Shown here piece after piece: positions 7,880 to 15,332 of a stretch of 16,059 bases of DNA. The DNA is from Sulfuriferula sp. Its GTDB lineage: Bacteria; Pseudomonadota; Gammaproteobacteria; Burkholderiales; Sulfuriferulaceae. Position numbers and translations under genes: made by a program. The first letter of the stretch is position 1, and every line of letters starts with the position of its first letter. The stretch is taken from positions 1 through 16,059 of the forward strand of contig DAICZK010000020.1 of assembly GCA_027311185.1 (NCBI GenBank), written 5' to 3'. A model generated the notes under the pieces. That model searched no databases. It was not told the origin of the DNA and worked only from the letters and a program-made list of their open reading frames with translations.

Positions 7880-8127
7880 ATGCGAAAAAAATCAATGTAC
7901 GTGACCTGGTCGTTGGAATGTACGTCGATGAAATCGTCGGCAACTGGTTGGATCATGGGTTCTGGAAAACATCGTTCAAGCTCACGGGGCAAAAAGAGAT
8001 AGTCGATCTACAGCGAAGCCGTGTCGCCGAGGTCTGGATTGACGCCTCGAAAGGGCTCGATGTCGCGAGCGTGCAAAGTCCCGCCGAATGGGGCCTGGAT
8101 TTGCGCCGGCTGGCAGGCGTGCAATAA
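7880..8127 (+). CDS. DUF3391 domain protein, stand-alone, start and body in different frames (-1 frameshift or broken gene)
   Basis: I recognise a DUF3391 domain, which usually sits at the N-terminus of HD-GYP cyclic-di-GMP phosphodiesterases. The segment INVRDLVVGMYVDEIVGNWLDHGFWKTSFKL, then VAEVWIDASKGLDV, is typical. No HD-GYP domain follows: the frame stops at 8127 after LDLRRLAGVQ. ATG 7880 has an excellent Shine-Dalgarno (GGAG, 7870-7873, six bases away), but its frame reads MRKKSMYVTW and stops at TAG 8000-8002. The conserved body is in the -1 frame. Seven A residues (7885-7891), phased A-AAA-AAA, lie at codons 2-4. A -1 slip there gives MRKKINVRDLVVGMY, about 82 residues, exactly the expected start. 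The body frame alone is open only from a TTG at 7789 without a ribosome-binding site. It could be programmed slippage, a recent frameshift or a sequencing error. Confidence 0.6.
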
Positions 8128-8179
8128 GCGGTCGACCTGCATGAAAACGGCGGCGTTTGCCGCAGCGAACAGGAAAGTG

Positions 8180-8207
8180 TTGACAACGGGCGGGTAATCA
8201 TTACAAT
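8180..8207 (+). promoter_or_regulatory. Strong sigma-70-like promoter for the tRNA genes
   Basis: A consensus -35 box TTGACA (8180-8185) and a -10 box TACAAT (8202-8207) are separated by 16 bases. Predicted initiation is near 8214, about nine bases before the 5' end of tRNA-Gly, as expected for a stable-RNA promoter with a short 5' leader for RNase P. Confidence 0.8.
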
Positions 8208-8222
8208 ACGCAACTCATTGAC

Positions 8223-8298
8223 GCGGGAATAGCTCAGCTGGTAGAGCGATACCTTGCCAAGGTATAGGTCGCGAGTTCGAATCTCGTTTCCCGCTCCA
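8223..8298 (+). tRNA. tRNA-Gly (anticodon GCC)
   Basis: The cloverleaf is complete. The acceptor stem pairs GCGGGAA with TTCCCGC, the D arm is GCTC...GAGC, and the anticodon stem ATACC/GGTAT closes the loop TTGCCAA, giving anticodon GCC. The T arm is GCGAG-TTCGAAT-CTCGT with one wobble pair. The discriminator is T, and CCA is encoded. It is first in a Gly-Cys-Leu trio in the same order as E. coli glyW-cysT-leuZ. Confidence 0.97.
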
Positions 8299-8317
8299 AC
8301 TCATGGAGAAGCCCGGT

Positions 8318-8347
8318 AAAAGGGAAAGCCTGGTGCTTTCCCTTTTT
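8318..8347 (+). terminator. Rho-independent terminator after tRNA-Gly
   Basis: A perfect 12-base-pair stem (8318-8329 with 8335-8346) with the five-base loop CTGGT ends in T residues and is preceded by A residues. It would therefore act in either direction. It lies between tRNA-Gly and tRNA-Cys, so it should either cut the tRNA operon after its first gene or act partially. It could also be a processing stem. Confidence 0.8.
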
Positions 8348-8381
8348 AGTTGATGAGTTTCGTCGACGGGTACTGTAGTCT

Positions 8382-8455
8382 GGCGGGGTGGCAGAGTGGT
8401 TATGCAGCGGCCTGCAAAGCCGTGGACGCCGGTTCGATTCCGACCCCCGCCTCCA
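8382..8455 (+). tRNA. tRNA-Cys (anticodon GCA)
   Basis: The acceptor stem GGCGGGG pairs with CCCCGCC. The anticodon stem CGGCC/GGCC-type arm surrounds the loop CTGCAAA with anticodon GCA, and the T arm contains GGTTCGATTCC. CCA is encoded at 8453-8455. The gene is 74 bases long. I see no convincing promoter of its own between the upstream hairpin and the gene, so its transcription probably depends on read-through. Confidence 0.96.
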
Positions 8456-8458
8456 GAC

Positions 8459-8547
8459 GCCCGGGTGGTGGAATAGGTAGACACAAGGGACTTAAAATCC
8501 CTCGCTGAGAAATCGGCGTGCCGGTTCGATTCCGGCTCCGGGCACCA
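8459..8547 (+). tRNA. tRNA-Leu (anticodon TAA)
   Basis: This is a class II tRNA of 89 bases with a long variable arm (TCGCTGAGAAATCGGCG). The acceptor GCCCGGG pairs with TCCGGGC, with a G-T pair at the base. The anticodon stem GGGA/TCCC surrounds CTTAAAA, giving anticodon TAA. The T arm contains GGTTCGATTCC, and CCA is encoded. It starts four bases after tRNA-Cys, so the two are surely co-transcribed. Confidence 0.96.
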
Positions 8548-8568
8548 GTATCACGGGCACCAGCATCA
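8539..8568 (+). repeat. 15-base tandem duplication covering the 3' end of tRNA-Leu
   Basis: CGGGCACCAGTATCA (8539-8553) is followed at once by CGGGCACCAGCATCA (8554-8568), 14 of 15 identical. The first copy includes the last nine bases of tRNA-Leu with the CCA. It may be a replication-slippage duplication or a trace of an integration event at the tRNA end. No integrase gene is nearby. Confidence 0.75.
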
Positions 8569-8616
8569 AGAGTAGAATGGGATTTTGTCTTGGGTTATCA
8601 CAGCCGCAAGATGCTT

Positions 8617-8638
8617 ATGGGCTTTTAGCCCATTTTTT
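8617..8638 (+). terminator. Terminator-like hairpin in the rimP leader
   Basis: ATGGGCT pairs with AGCCCAT (8617-8623 with 8627-8633) around a TTT loop, followed by six T residues. It ends seven bases before the rimP Shine-Dalgarno. It may simply end the tRNA transcript, or it may attenuate transcription entering the rimP-nusA-infB operon. Upstream sequence at 8591-8597 (TGGGTTA) can pair with its 3' arm, a possible competing structure. Confidence 0.7.
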
Positions 8639-8653
8639 GTTTGTGGAGCGCAA

Positions 8654-9082
8654 ATGACGCTAGAGTCGTTGATGGAAGCTACGCTTGCAGGCCTGGGTTA
8701 CGAACTGGTTGATATGTCGATGTCGGTTAAGAGCGGGCAGTTGCGTGTTTTTATCGATAAGCCAGAGGGCATCAGTCTGGATGACTGCACTTTGGTGAGC
8801 AATCACCTGAGCAACTGGCTGGTAGTCGAAAATATCGACTACGAGCGATTGGAAGTGTCGTCCCCCGGCATGGACAGGCCGCTTAAGAAACTCACCGATT
8901 ATCAGCGCTTCATGGGTGAACGGGCGCAAGTCAAATTGCGTGTCGCCCTGGCGGGTCAACGCCGTTTTGTCGGTGTGATACGCGGAGCCAGTGATGCTCA
9001 AATTGAATTGGATGTAGACGGACAGGTCGTTATGCTGGCGCTTGGCAACATCGATAGCGCGCGTTTGGTTCCTGATCTGTAA
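8654..9082 (+). CDS. rimP: Ribosome maturation factor RimP
   Basis: RimP helps the 30S subunit mature by promoting early binding of ribosomal proteins to 16S rRNA. The 142-residue product has the family features LESLMEATLAGLGYELVDMSM, LRVFIDKPEGISLDDC, and YERLEVSSPGMDRPLKKLTDYQRFMG, the most diagnostic stretch, followed by the C-terminal Sm-like beta-barrel. ATG 8654 has GGAG at 8645-8648, five bases away. An in-frame extension to 8585 crosses the terminator hairpin and is rejected. It is the first gene of the rimP-nusA-infB-rbfA-truB operon, 29 bases before nusA. Confidence 0.96.
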   Translation: MTLESLMEATLAGLGYELVDMSMSVKSGQLRVFIDKPEGISLDDCTLVSNHLSNWLVVENIDYERLEVSSPGMDRPLKKLTDYQRFMGERAQVKLRVALAGQRRFVGVIRGASDAQIELDVDGQVVMLALGNIDSARLVPDL

Positions 9083-9111
9083 TTGCCAGAAAGGCCGGAG
9101 GTTTTTGAAAA

Positions 9112-10584
9112 ATGAGCCGCGAGATTTTATTGCTGGTTGATGCGTTAGCCAGAGAAAAAAATGTAAACAGGGAAATCGTGTTCAGCGCGCTGGAGCAGGC
9201 CTTGGCATCGGCGACCAAGAAGCGGTTTCAGGACGGCGCCGATATCCGCGTCGAAATCGATCGCGAGAGCGGCGAATATCTCGCTTTTCGTTGCTGGGAA
9301 GTGGTGGCGGATCTTGATCACGAGCATACCGACAGCCAGATTGCCTGGACCGACGCGCAGATTTCGCACCCCGATCTTGAAATCGGCGATTTCGCGCGCG
9401 AACCGCTCGAAGCCGTCGAGTTTGGCCGGATCGGCGCACAAGCGGCAAAGCAGGTCATATTGCAGCGTATCCGCGATGCCGAGCGCGAACAGATACTGAG
9501 CGATTTTTTGGATCGTAAAGAGTATCTGGTCACCGGCACGATCAAACGGATGGAGCGTGGCAATGCTATCGTGGAATCGGGTCGGGTAGAGGGTTTACTG
9601 CCCCGCGAGCAGATGATTCCGAAAGAAAATCTGCGCGTAGGCGATAGGGTGCGTGCGTTTTTATTGCGGGTGGAGCGCGGCGGGCGTGGCCCGCAGCTTA
9701 TTCTTTCGCGCACCGCGCCGGAATTCATCATCAAATTGTTTGAGCTGGAAGTTCCAGAAATCGAAGAAGGTTTGCTGGAAGTCAAAGGTGCTGCGCGCGA
9801 TCCGGGCGCTCGTGCAAAAATTGCAGTAAAATCCAACGACCAGCGACTCGATCCTATCGGCACCTGCGTCGGCATGCGCGGCTCTCGTGTTCAGGCGGTG
9901 ACGGGCGAGTTGGCTGGTGAACGCGTCGATATCATACTCTGGTCGCCCGAAGCTGCGCAGTTTGTCATCAATGCGCTAGCGCCCGCCGAAGTCAGCAGTA
10001 TCGTGGTGGACGAAGAAAAACATAGCATGGACGTCGTGCTCGAAGAAGACCAGCTGGCGCAGGCTATCGGCCGCAGCGGGCAGAACGTGCGCCTCGCTTC
10101 GGAACTGACGGGCTGGGAATTGAACATCATGACGGTCGAAGAAGCGCAGCAAAAGAACGAGTCCGAGGCGCTCGCCGTGCGTGCATTGTTCGTCGATAAG
10201 CTCGATGTCGACGAAGAAGTTGCCGACATGCTGGTGGGTGAAGGTTTCGGCAGCGTTGAAGAAGTCGCTTATGTGCCTATCGGTGAAATGCTGGCGATCG
10301 AGGGATTCGACGAGGATCTGGTCAACGAATTGCGCGCACGTGCCCGCAACGCCCTGCTCACCGACGCGATTGCAAGCGAGGAGAAAGCGGAGAAGGTGGG
10401 TAACGATCTGGCCTCTCTGGATGGCATGAACAGTGCTCTGCTGCATTTGCTTGCCACGCAGCAAATTACCAATTCGGAAGAGTTGGCGGAGCTTGGCGTG
10501 GACGAACTGATTGAAATGACGGGTGTGGACGCGCAATTGGCTTCTACACTGATTATGGCGGCGCGTGCCCCCTGGTTTGAGTAA
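9112..10584 (+). CDS. nusA: Transcription termination/antitermination factor NusA
   Basis: NusA binds RNA polymerase, modulates pausing and intrinsic termination, and takes part in antitermination of rRNA operons. The 490-residue product has all proteobacterial parts. The N-terminal polymerase-binding domain covers about 1-125, and the S1 domain about 137-200 ([17 protein letters not shown]). KH1 has the GMRG loop at about 254-257 and KH2 the GRSG loop at about 320-323. Two C-terminal acidic helical repeats (about 350-490) end in ARAPWFE. ATG 9112 is preceded by GGAGG at 9097-9101. The family is known to influence expression of its own operon through upstream terminators, which fits the hairpin before rimP. 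Confidence 0.97.
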   Translation: MSREILLLVDALAREKNVNREIVFSALEQALASATKKRFQDGADIRVEIDRESGEYLAFRCWEVVADLDHEHTDSQIAWTDAQISHPDLEIGDFAREPLEAVEFGRIGAQAAKQVILQRIRDAEREQILSDFLDRKEYLVTGTIKRMERGNAIVESGRVEGLLPREQMIPKENLRVGDRVRAFLLRVERGGRGPQLILSRTAPEFIIKLFELEVPEIEEGLLEVKGAARDPGARAKIAVKSNDQRLDPIGTCVGMRGSRVQAVTGELAGERVDIILWSPEAAQFVINALAPAEVSSIVVDEEKHSMDVVLEEDQLAQAIGRSGQNVRLASELTGWELNIMTVEEAQQKNESEALAVRALFVDKLDVDEEVADMLVGEGFGSVEEVAYVPIGEMLAIEGFDEDLVNELRARARNALLTDAIASEEKAEKVGNDLASLDGMNSALLHLLATQQITNSEELAELGVDELIEMTGVDAQLASTLIMAARAPWFE

Positions 10585-10599
10585 CAAGCCCTAAAATAA

Positions 10600-13494
10600 A
10601 TGGTAGAGAAAGCTTCGACAGCCCCCGATATGAACGTAGAACAATTTGCCAAAGAACTGAAACTCTCCTCCGGATTACTGCTGGAGCAGTTGCGTGCGGC
10701 CGGCGTAGACAAATCAGTGGCGGCCGACGCTATTACCGAGCAGGACAAATCGCGCTTGCTGGATTATTTGCGCGACAAGCACGGCGCCAAAGAGGCGAAA
10801 AGCAAGATCACGTTGATGCGCAAGGAAACTACCGAGATAAAAAAATCTGACAGCACGGGCAAGGCGCGTACCATTCAGGTCGAGGTGCGGAAAAAACGCG
10901 TACTGGTCAAGCGCGAAACGCCTGCACCTGTCGGTGGGAGCGCAGCGCCTGTCGGGGCGGCCCAGAATTCAATTGACGCAGAACTGGCGGCATTGATCCA
11001 GGCTCAGGTCGAGGAGATATCGGCGACACAGGACGAAGCTCCGGTTTCCATTCCGGAAATCGTCGGCAGTGGTGCGCCCGAACAGACCGAGGTCGGGACA
11101 ACCAAGGTTGAGACTATTATGGATGAAACCGTTGTTGCAGCAGCCCCGTCCGAGCCAGCTACGCCGCCCGAACCAGTTGCGGTCGAAGCAGCGGCTGAGG
11201 CGCTGGGTAATGCAGATGCCTCCGCCGCGCCACTCGCAGTTGACGAACCGGTCGGTGACCAGCCGGCAGTCTTGCGCAAGCGTATAGTCCGGCCCGTTCT
11301 CGACGAACAGGAATTAGCCCGTCGCGCCGACGAAGCGCGGCGTCATTCGGCGTTGCACGAGCGTCAGGCGGAAGAGATTCGTATCAAGCAGGAGCGTGAA
11401 GTCAAGCGCAAGCAGGCCGTCGAGGAACAAACGCAGGCAGCCGAGACCGCCAAGAATCCGCCCCCGGTAGCGGTCAAGCCGCCAGCGACCGACGGCACTC
11501 TGCACAAAACGCCAGCCAAGGCCGGGGAAACCGCTAAAACCGAGAAGCCCGCCGACAAAAAACCCAAGGCCGCGCCCGCCAAAACCAAAGACGCCACCTG
11601 GAACGAGATGCAGGCCAAGAAGCGCGGCATCAAGTCGCGCGGCGACAGCGGTGGCGACGCGTGGCGTAACCGCAAGGGCGGCAATCGTCACAAGCACGAC
11701 AGTGATGCTGGCAATTCATTTAGCGCGCCTAGCGAGCCTATCGTCCAGGAAATATTGCTGCCGGAAACGATTACTGTCGCCGAGTTATCGCACAAGATGT
11801 CGGTCAAGGCGACCGAAGTTATCAAGGCGCTGATGAAAATGGGCAGCATGGTGACGATCAACCAGGTACTCGATCAGGAAACCGCAATGATCGTGGTGGA
11901 GGAAATGGGGCATATCGCCAAACCGGCGCCGCTCGATACGCCGGAATCCTTCCTTGAGGAATCCGAGAAACACGAAGTCGAGTTGTTGCCGCGCGCTCCT
12001 GTGGTGACTGTCATGGGCCACGTCGATCATGGTAAAACTTCGTTGCTCGACGCGATTCGCCGCGCCCGTGTTGCCAGCGGCGAGGCGGGCGGGATTACCC
12101 AGCATATCGGTGCCTATCACGTAGAAACCGACCGCGGCATGGTGACCTTCCTCGACACCCCAGGACACGAAGCGTTTACCGCGATGCGTGCGCGCGGTGC
12201 GAAAGTCACCGATCTGGTGGTGCTGGTCGTGGCCGCCGACGACGGAGTCATGCCGCAAACCATAGAAGCGATACACCATGCCAGGGCCGCAGGCGTGCCG
12301 ATGGTCGTTGCGGTGAACAAGATTGATAAACCTGAAGCCAACGCCGAGCGTATTCGCCAGGAATTGGTCGCGCAAGGCGTGGTGCCAGAAGATTGGGGTG
12401 GTGATACCCAGTATGTTGAAGTTTCGGCGAAAAAAGGCATTAATATCGATGGTCTGATTGAAGCGATTCTGTTGCAGGCCGAAGTGCTGGAACTCAAGGC
12501 GGCAACGGTGGCACCTGCACGCGGGGTCATTATCGAAGCCAGGCTCGACAAAGGTCGTGGCCCGGTCGCAACCCTGCTGGTGCAGTCGGGTACGCTCAGA
12601 CGCGGCGACGTGCTGCTGGTCGGCGCCGTGTACGGTCGCGTACGCGCCATGCTCGACGAAGACGGCAAGCCGGTGCAGGAAGCCGGGCCATCGATACCGG
12701 TGGAAATACAGGGGTTGTCGGATGTTCCGCGTGCCGGCGAAGACGCCATGGTGTTGCAGGACGAGCGCAAGGCGCGCGAGATCGCATTGTTTCGACAGGG
12801 GAAATTCCGCGATGTGCAGCTGGCCAAGCGTCAGGCCGCCAAGCTCGAAAGTATCATGGAGCAGATGGGCGACGGTGAGGCCAAGCGCTTGCCGCTGATC
12901 ATCAAATCGGACGTGCAGGGTTCAGCCGAGGCGCTGACCACCGCGTTGCAAAAAATATCGACGAATGAAGTCAAGGTCGAAATCCTGCATAGCGGCGTGG
13001 GCGCTATTTCCGAGTCGGACGTGAACCTGGCCATGGCCTCCAAGGCCGTGATTATCGGCTTCAATATTCGCGCCGACGCGACCGCGCGCAAGCTGGCCGA
13101 ATCGCTCGGGGTCGATATCCGTTACTACAATATTATCTATGAAGTGGTCGATCTGGTAAAAGCCGCGCTATCGGGTATGTTGACGCCGGAACTGAAAGAA
13201 AATGTGACCGGCATGGTAGAAGTGCGGGAAGTGTATGTTATTTCCAAGATTGGTACAGTCGCCGGTTGTCACGTGCTCGACGGCGTAGTGAAGCGGGGTC
13301 AGCGAGTGCGTGTCCAGCGTCGCGACGAAGTGGTGTTCGAAGGCGAACTGGATTCGTTAAAACGCTTCAAGGACGACGTCAAGGAAGTCAAATTCGGCTA
13401 TGACTGCGGGCTGTCGCTGAAAAATTACCACGCCCTCGAAGTCGGCGACAAACTCGAGGTTTACGAAATCGTGCAGGTCGCCCGCAGCTTGTGA
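10600..13494 (+). CDS. infB: Translation initiation factor IF-2
   Basis: IF-2 is the GTPase that places initiator fMet-tRNA on the 30S subunit and drives subunit joining. The 964-residue product begins with an IF2_N domain (about 11-62, [21 protein letters not shown]). A long Ala/Pro/Lys/Glu-rich linker follows (about 80-380), then a second IF2_N domain from about 390 ([17 protein letters not shown]). The GTPase has G1 GHVDHGKT (473-480), G3 DTPGH (519-523), G4 NKID (573-576) and G5 SAKKG, and domains II, III and C1/C2 come after. The start is uncertain: ATG 10600 lies 15 bases after nusA, while ATG 10630 matches betaproteobacterial N-termini as well. Neither has a Shine-Dalgarno, so coupling to nusA is likely. 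Confidence 0.96.
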   Translation: MVEKASTAPDMNVEQFAKELKLSSGLLLEQLRAAGVDKSVAADAITEQDKSRLLDYLRDKHGAKEAKSKITLMRKETTEIKKSDSTGKARTIQVEVRKKRVLVKRETPAPVGGSAAPVGAAQNSIDAELAALIQAQVEEISATQDEAPVSIPEIVGSGAPEQTEVGTTKVETIMDETVVAAAPSEPATPPEPVAVEAAAEALGNADASAAPLAVDEPVGDQPAVLRKRIVRPVLDEQELARRADEARRHSALHERQAEEIRIKQEREVKRKQAVEEQTQAAETAKNPPPVAVKPPATDGTLHKTPAKAGETAKTEKPADKKPKAAPAKTKDATWNEMQAKKRGIKSRGDSGGDAWRNRKGGNRHKHDSDAGNSFSAPSEPIVQEILLPETITVAELSHKMSVKATEVIKALMKMGSMVTINQVLDQETAMIVVEEMGHIAKPAPLDTPESFLEESEKHEVELLPRAPVVTVMGHVDHGKTSLLDAIRRARVASGEAGGITQHIGAYHVETDRGMVTFLDTPGHEAFTAMRARGAKVTDLVVLVVAADDGVMPQTIEAIHHARAAGVPMVVAVNKIDKPEANAERIRQELVAQGVVPEDWGGDTQYVEVSAKKGINIDGLIEAILLQAEVLELKAATVAPARGVIIEARLDKGRGPVATLLVQSGTLRRGDVLLVGAVYGRVRAMLDEDGKPVQEAGPSIPVEIQGLSDVPRAGEDAMVLQDERKAREIALFRQGKFRDVQLAKRQAAKLESIMEQMGDGEAKRLPLIIKSDVQGSAEALTTALQKISTNEVKVEILHSGVGAISESDVNLAMASKAVIIGFNIRADATARKLAESLGVDIRYYNIIYEVVDLVKAALSGMLTPELKENVTGMVEVREVYVISKIGTVAGCHVLDGVVKRGQRVRVQRRDEVVFEGELDSLKRFKDDVKEVKFGYDCGLSLKNYHALEVGDKLEVYEIVQVARSL

Positions 13495-13495
13495 C

Positions 13496-13876
13496 ATGGC
13501 GAGGGACTTTCCACGATCACGGCGCGTAGCCGAACAGATACAGCGCGAGTTGGCCGACATCATTCGCGCCGGCATACATGATCCGCGGGTCGGCATGGTG
13601 ACCATTACCGAAGTCGTGGTGACGCGCGATCTCGAACACGCCAAAGCTTTTTTTACCGTGCTCGGATCGCCGCAGCATGCTCTGCAAATCATGCAGATAC
13701 TCAATCACGCGGCAGGATTCATACGCAGCCAACTAGGCGCCAGAATGCGTTTGCGCATCGTGCCGCAACTGAATTTCGTGTACGACACCTCGGTCGTGCG
13801 CGGCGCTTATATGTCCAGCCTTATCGACAAGGCAGTCGCTGCCGAAACTCCACCCGGCTCAGACGATAACGCGTGA
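13496..13876 (+). CDS. rbfA: Ribosome-binding factor A RbfA
   Basis: RbfA binds the 30S subunit near helix 1 of 16S rRNA during late maturation and cold adaptation. The 126-residue product has a KH-type fold. It shows RRVAEQIQRELADIIRAGIHDPRVGMVTITEVVVTRDLEHAKAFFTV and LGARMRLRIVPQLNFVYD, both close to the family. The ATG comes one base after the infB stop, and the end overlaps truB by four bases, so all three are likely translated as a coupled set. Confidence 0.96.
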   Translation: MARDFPRSRRVAEQIQRELADIIRAGIHDPRVGMVTITEVVVTRDLEHAKAFFTVLGSPQHALQIMQILNHAAGFIRSQLGARMRLRIVPQLNFVYDTSVVRGAYMSSLIDKAVAAETPPGSDDNA

Positions 13877-14796
13877 GTCAGGTAAAACATCTCAAGCGCC
13901 CGGTCAACGGCGTATTGTTGCTGGATAAACCGACAGGCATTACCTCCAATGCCGCACTACAGATGGTCAAGCGTCTGTATCAGGCTGAAAAAGCCGGGCA
14001 TACCGGCACGCTGGACCCGTTCGCAGGCGGTTTGTTGCCGCTGTGCTTTGGCGAGGCGACCAAATTTTCGCAGTATCAACTCGAAGCCGATAAAAGTTAC
14101 CGTGCCCAGTTACAGCTGGGCGTGACGACGACAACCGGCGACCCGGAAGGCGAGACGCTCGAAACTCGTCCGGTCTCGGTCAGCGCCGCGCAAATCGAAA
14201 CCGCGGTAGCCGGATTTGTCGGCGCCATCATGCAAACTCCGCCGATGTATTCTGCTCTAAAATATCAGGGCAAGCCGCTGTACGAATATGCGCGCGCGGG
14301 CATTACCATCACTCGTCCGGCGCGGCCCGTGCACATACGCAGCATCGCCATCATCGCCGCGGGCGGGACAACGCTGACTCTGGAGGTACGGTGCAGCGCG
14401 GGCACTTATATTCGTACTCTGGCCGAGGACATCGGCGCAGTGCTCGGTTGTGGCGCGCATTTGCGCGAGCTGACGAGACTGGCGAGTGGCGGCTTCAATT
14501 TGGATCAAGCCGTGTCGCTCGCGCAGTTGACGGCGGACGATAGCGCCACGCGCGATCAGAGGCTATCTTCAACCGATAGCCTGGTAGCTTATCTCCCCGC
14601 AGTCGAGACTGGCGGGGCAGCCGCAAGAGCCTTGTTGCAGGGGCAGCGCCCGGTTTGCGAGGGTCGCCCCGGCCCGACTGGACTGGTGCGGGTTTATCAT
14701 AACCGACTGTTTTTAGGGCTGGTCGATCTGCGCGCTGACGGCATGATGATCCCGCAGCGCTTAATGCGAATTGATCCATTGGCGGAGGGGTTATGA
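13873..14796 (+). CDS. truB: tRNA pseudouridine-55 synthase TruB
   Basis: TruB makes the universal pseudouridine 55 in the T loop of tRNAs and acts as a tRNA folding chaperone. The 307-residue product shows NGVLLLDKPTGITSNAALQ, the catalytic motif GHTGTLDPFAGGLLP with D48, the PPMYSALKYQGKPLYEYAR segment, and RCSAGTYIRTLAEDIG before the C-terminal PUA-like part. The start is GTG at 13873 in a GTGA overlap with the rbfA stop. It ends in an ATGA overlap with the next gene. Confidence 0.97.
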   Translation: MSQVKHLKRPVNGVLLLDKPTGITSNAALQMVKRLYQAEKAGHTGTLDPFAGGLLPLCFGEATKFSQYQLEADKSYRAQLQLGVTTTTGDPEGETLETRPVSVSAAQIETAVAGFVGAIMQTPPMYSALKYQGKPLYEYARAGITITRPARPVHIRSIAIIAAGGTTLTLEVRCSAGTYIRTLAEDIGAVLGCGAHLRELTRLASGGFNLDQAVSLAQLTADDSATRDQRLSSTDSLVAYLPAVETGGAAARALLQGQRPVCEGRPGPTGLVRVYHNRLFLGLVDLRADGMMIPQRLMRIDPLAEGL

Positions 14797-15332
14797 AATT
14801 TTGCAGCGAATGCGGCAGTCAGGTGACACGGTTCATTCCGGCGGGCGACAACCGTCTGCGCGACGTGTGTCAGATATGCGAAACGGTGCATTATCAGAAT
14901 CCGAAAATGGTCGTAGGTTGTCTGCCGGAGTGGGAGGACAAAGTGCTGCTGTACCGGCGCGCGATTGAACCGCAATACGGCAAATGGACGCTGCCCGCCG
15001 GATTCATGGAAAATGGCGAAACAACATTGCAGGGCGCCTTGCGCGAAACAGTTGAAGAAGCCGGTGCGCGGGTGGAGATCCTGCATTTGTTCACGCTGTA
15101 TAATCTGCCGCATATCAACCAGGTGTATTTAATGTTTCGTGCTCGCCTGCTCGATCTGGATTTCGCACCAGGCGAAGAAAGTCTGGAAGTGGCATTATTC
15201 TCCGAAGCGGAAATCCCCTGGTCCGAGATTGCGTTTCTGACGATAGAAAAGACCTTGCGCCAATATTTTGAAGATAAGCGTAAAGGCGAGTTCGGTTTTC
15301 ATATCGGCGACGTGGAACGACGCAGTCAGTGA
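14793..15332 (+). CDS. Zinc-ribbon Nudix hydrolase
   Basis: Nudix enzymes cleave nucleoside diphosphates linked to another group. The 179-residue product starts with a zinc ribbon of four cysteines (C4, C7, C26, C29) and then has a full Nudix box, G70-x5-E76-x7-RE-x2-EE-x-G91, in GFMENGETTLQGALRETVEEAGA. The ribbon-Nudix arrangement resembles NudC, but the protein is shorter and lacks the NudC SQPWPFPxS signature after the box. The substrate (ADP-ribose, NADH or another nucleotide) cannot be read from sequence. Its ATGA overlap with truB implies co-translation with the ribosome/tRNA-maturation operon. It meets a minus-strand gene tail-to-tail with a 7-base overlap. Confidence 0.88.
   Translation: MKFCSECGSQVTRFIPAGDNRLRDVCQICETVHYQNPKMVVGCLPEWEDKVLLYRRAIEPQYGKWTLPAGFMENGETTLQGALRETVEEAGARVEILHLFTLYNLPHINQVYLMFRARLLDLDFAPGEESLEVALFSEAEIPWSEIAFLTIEKTLRQYFEDKRKGEFGFHIGDVERRSQ

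Noticed and set aside
8350..8378. Candidate promoter for tRNA-Cys (TTGATG ... TACTGT)
   Set aside because: The spacing is 15 bases, the -10 match is poor, and initiation would fall inside the tRNA.
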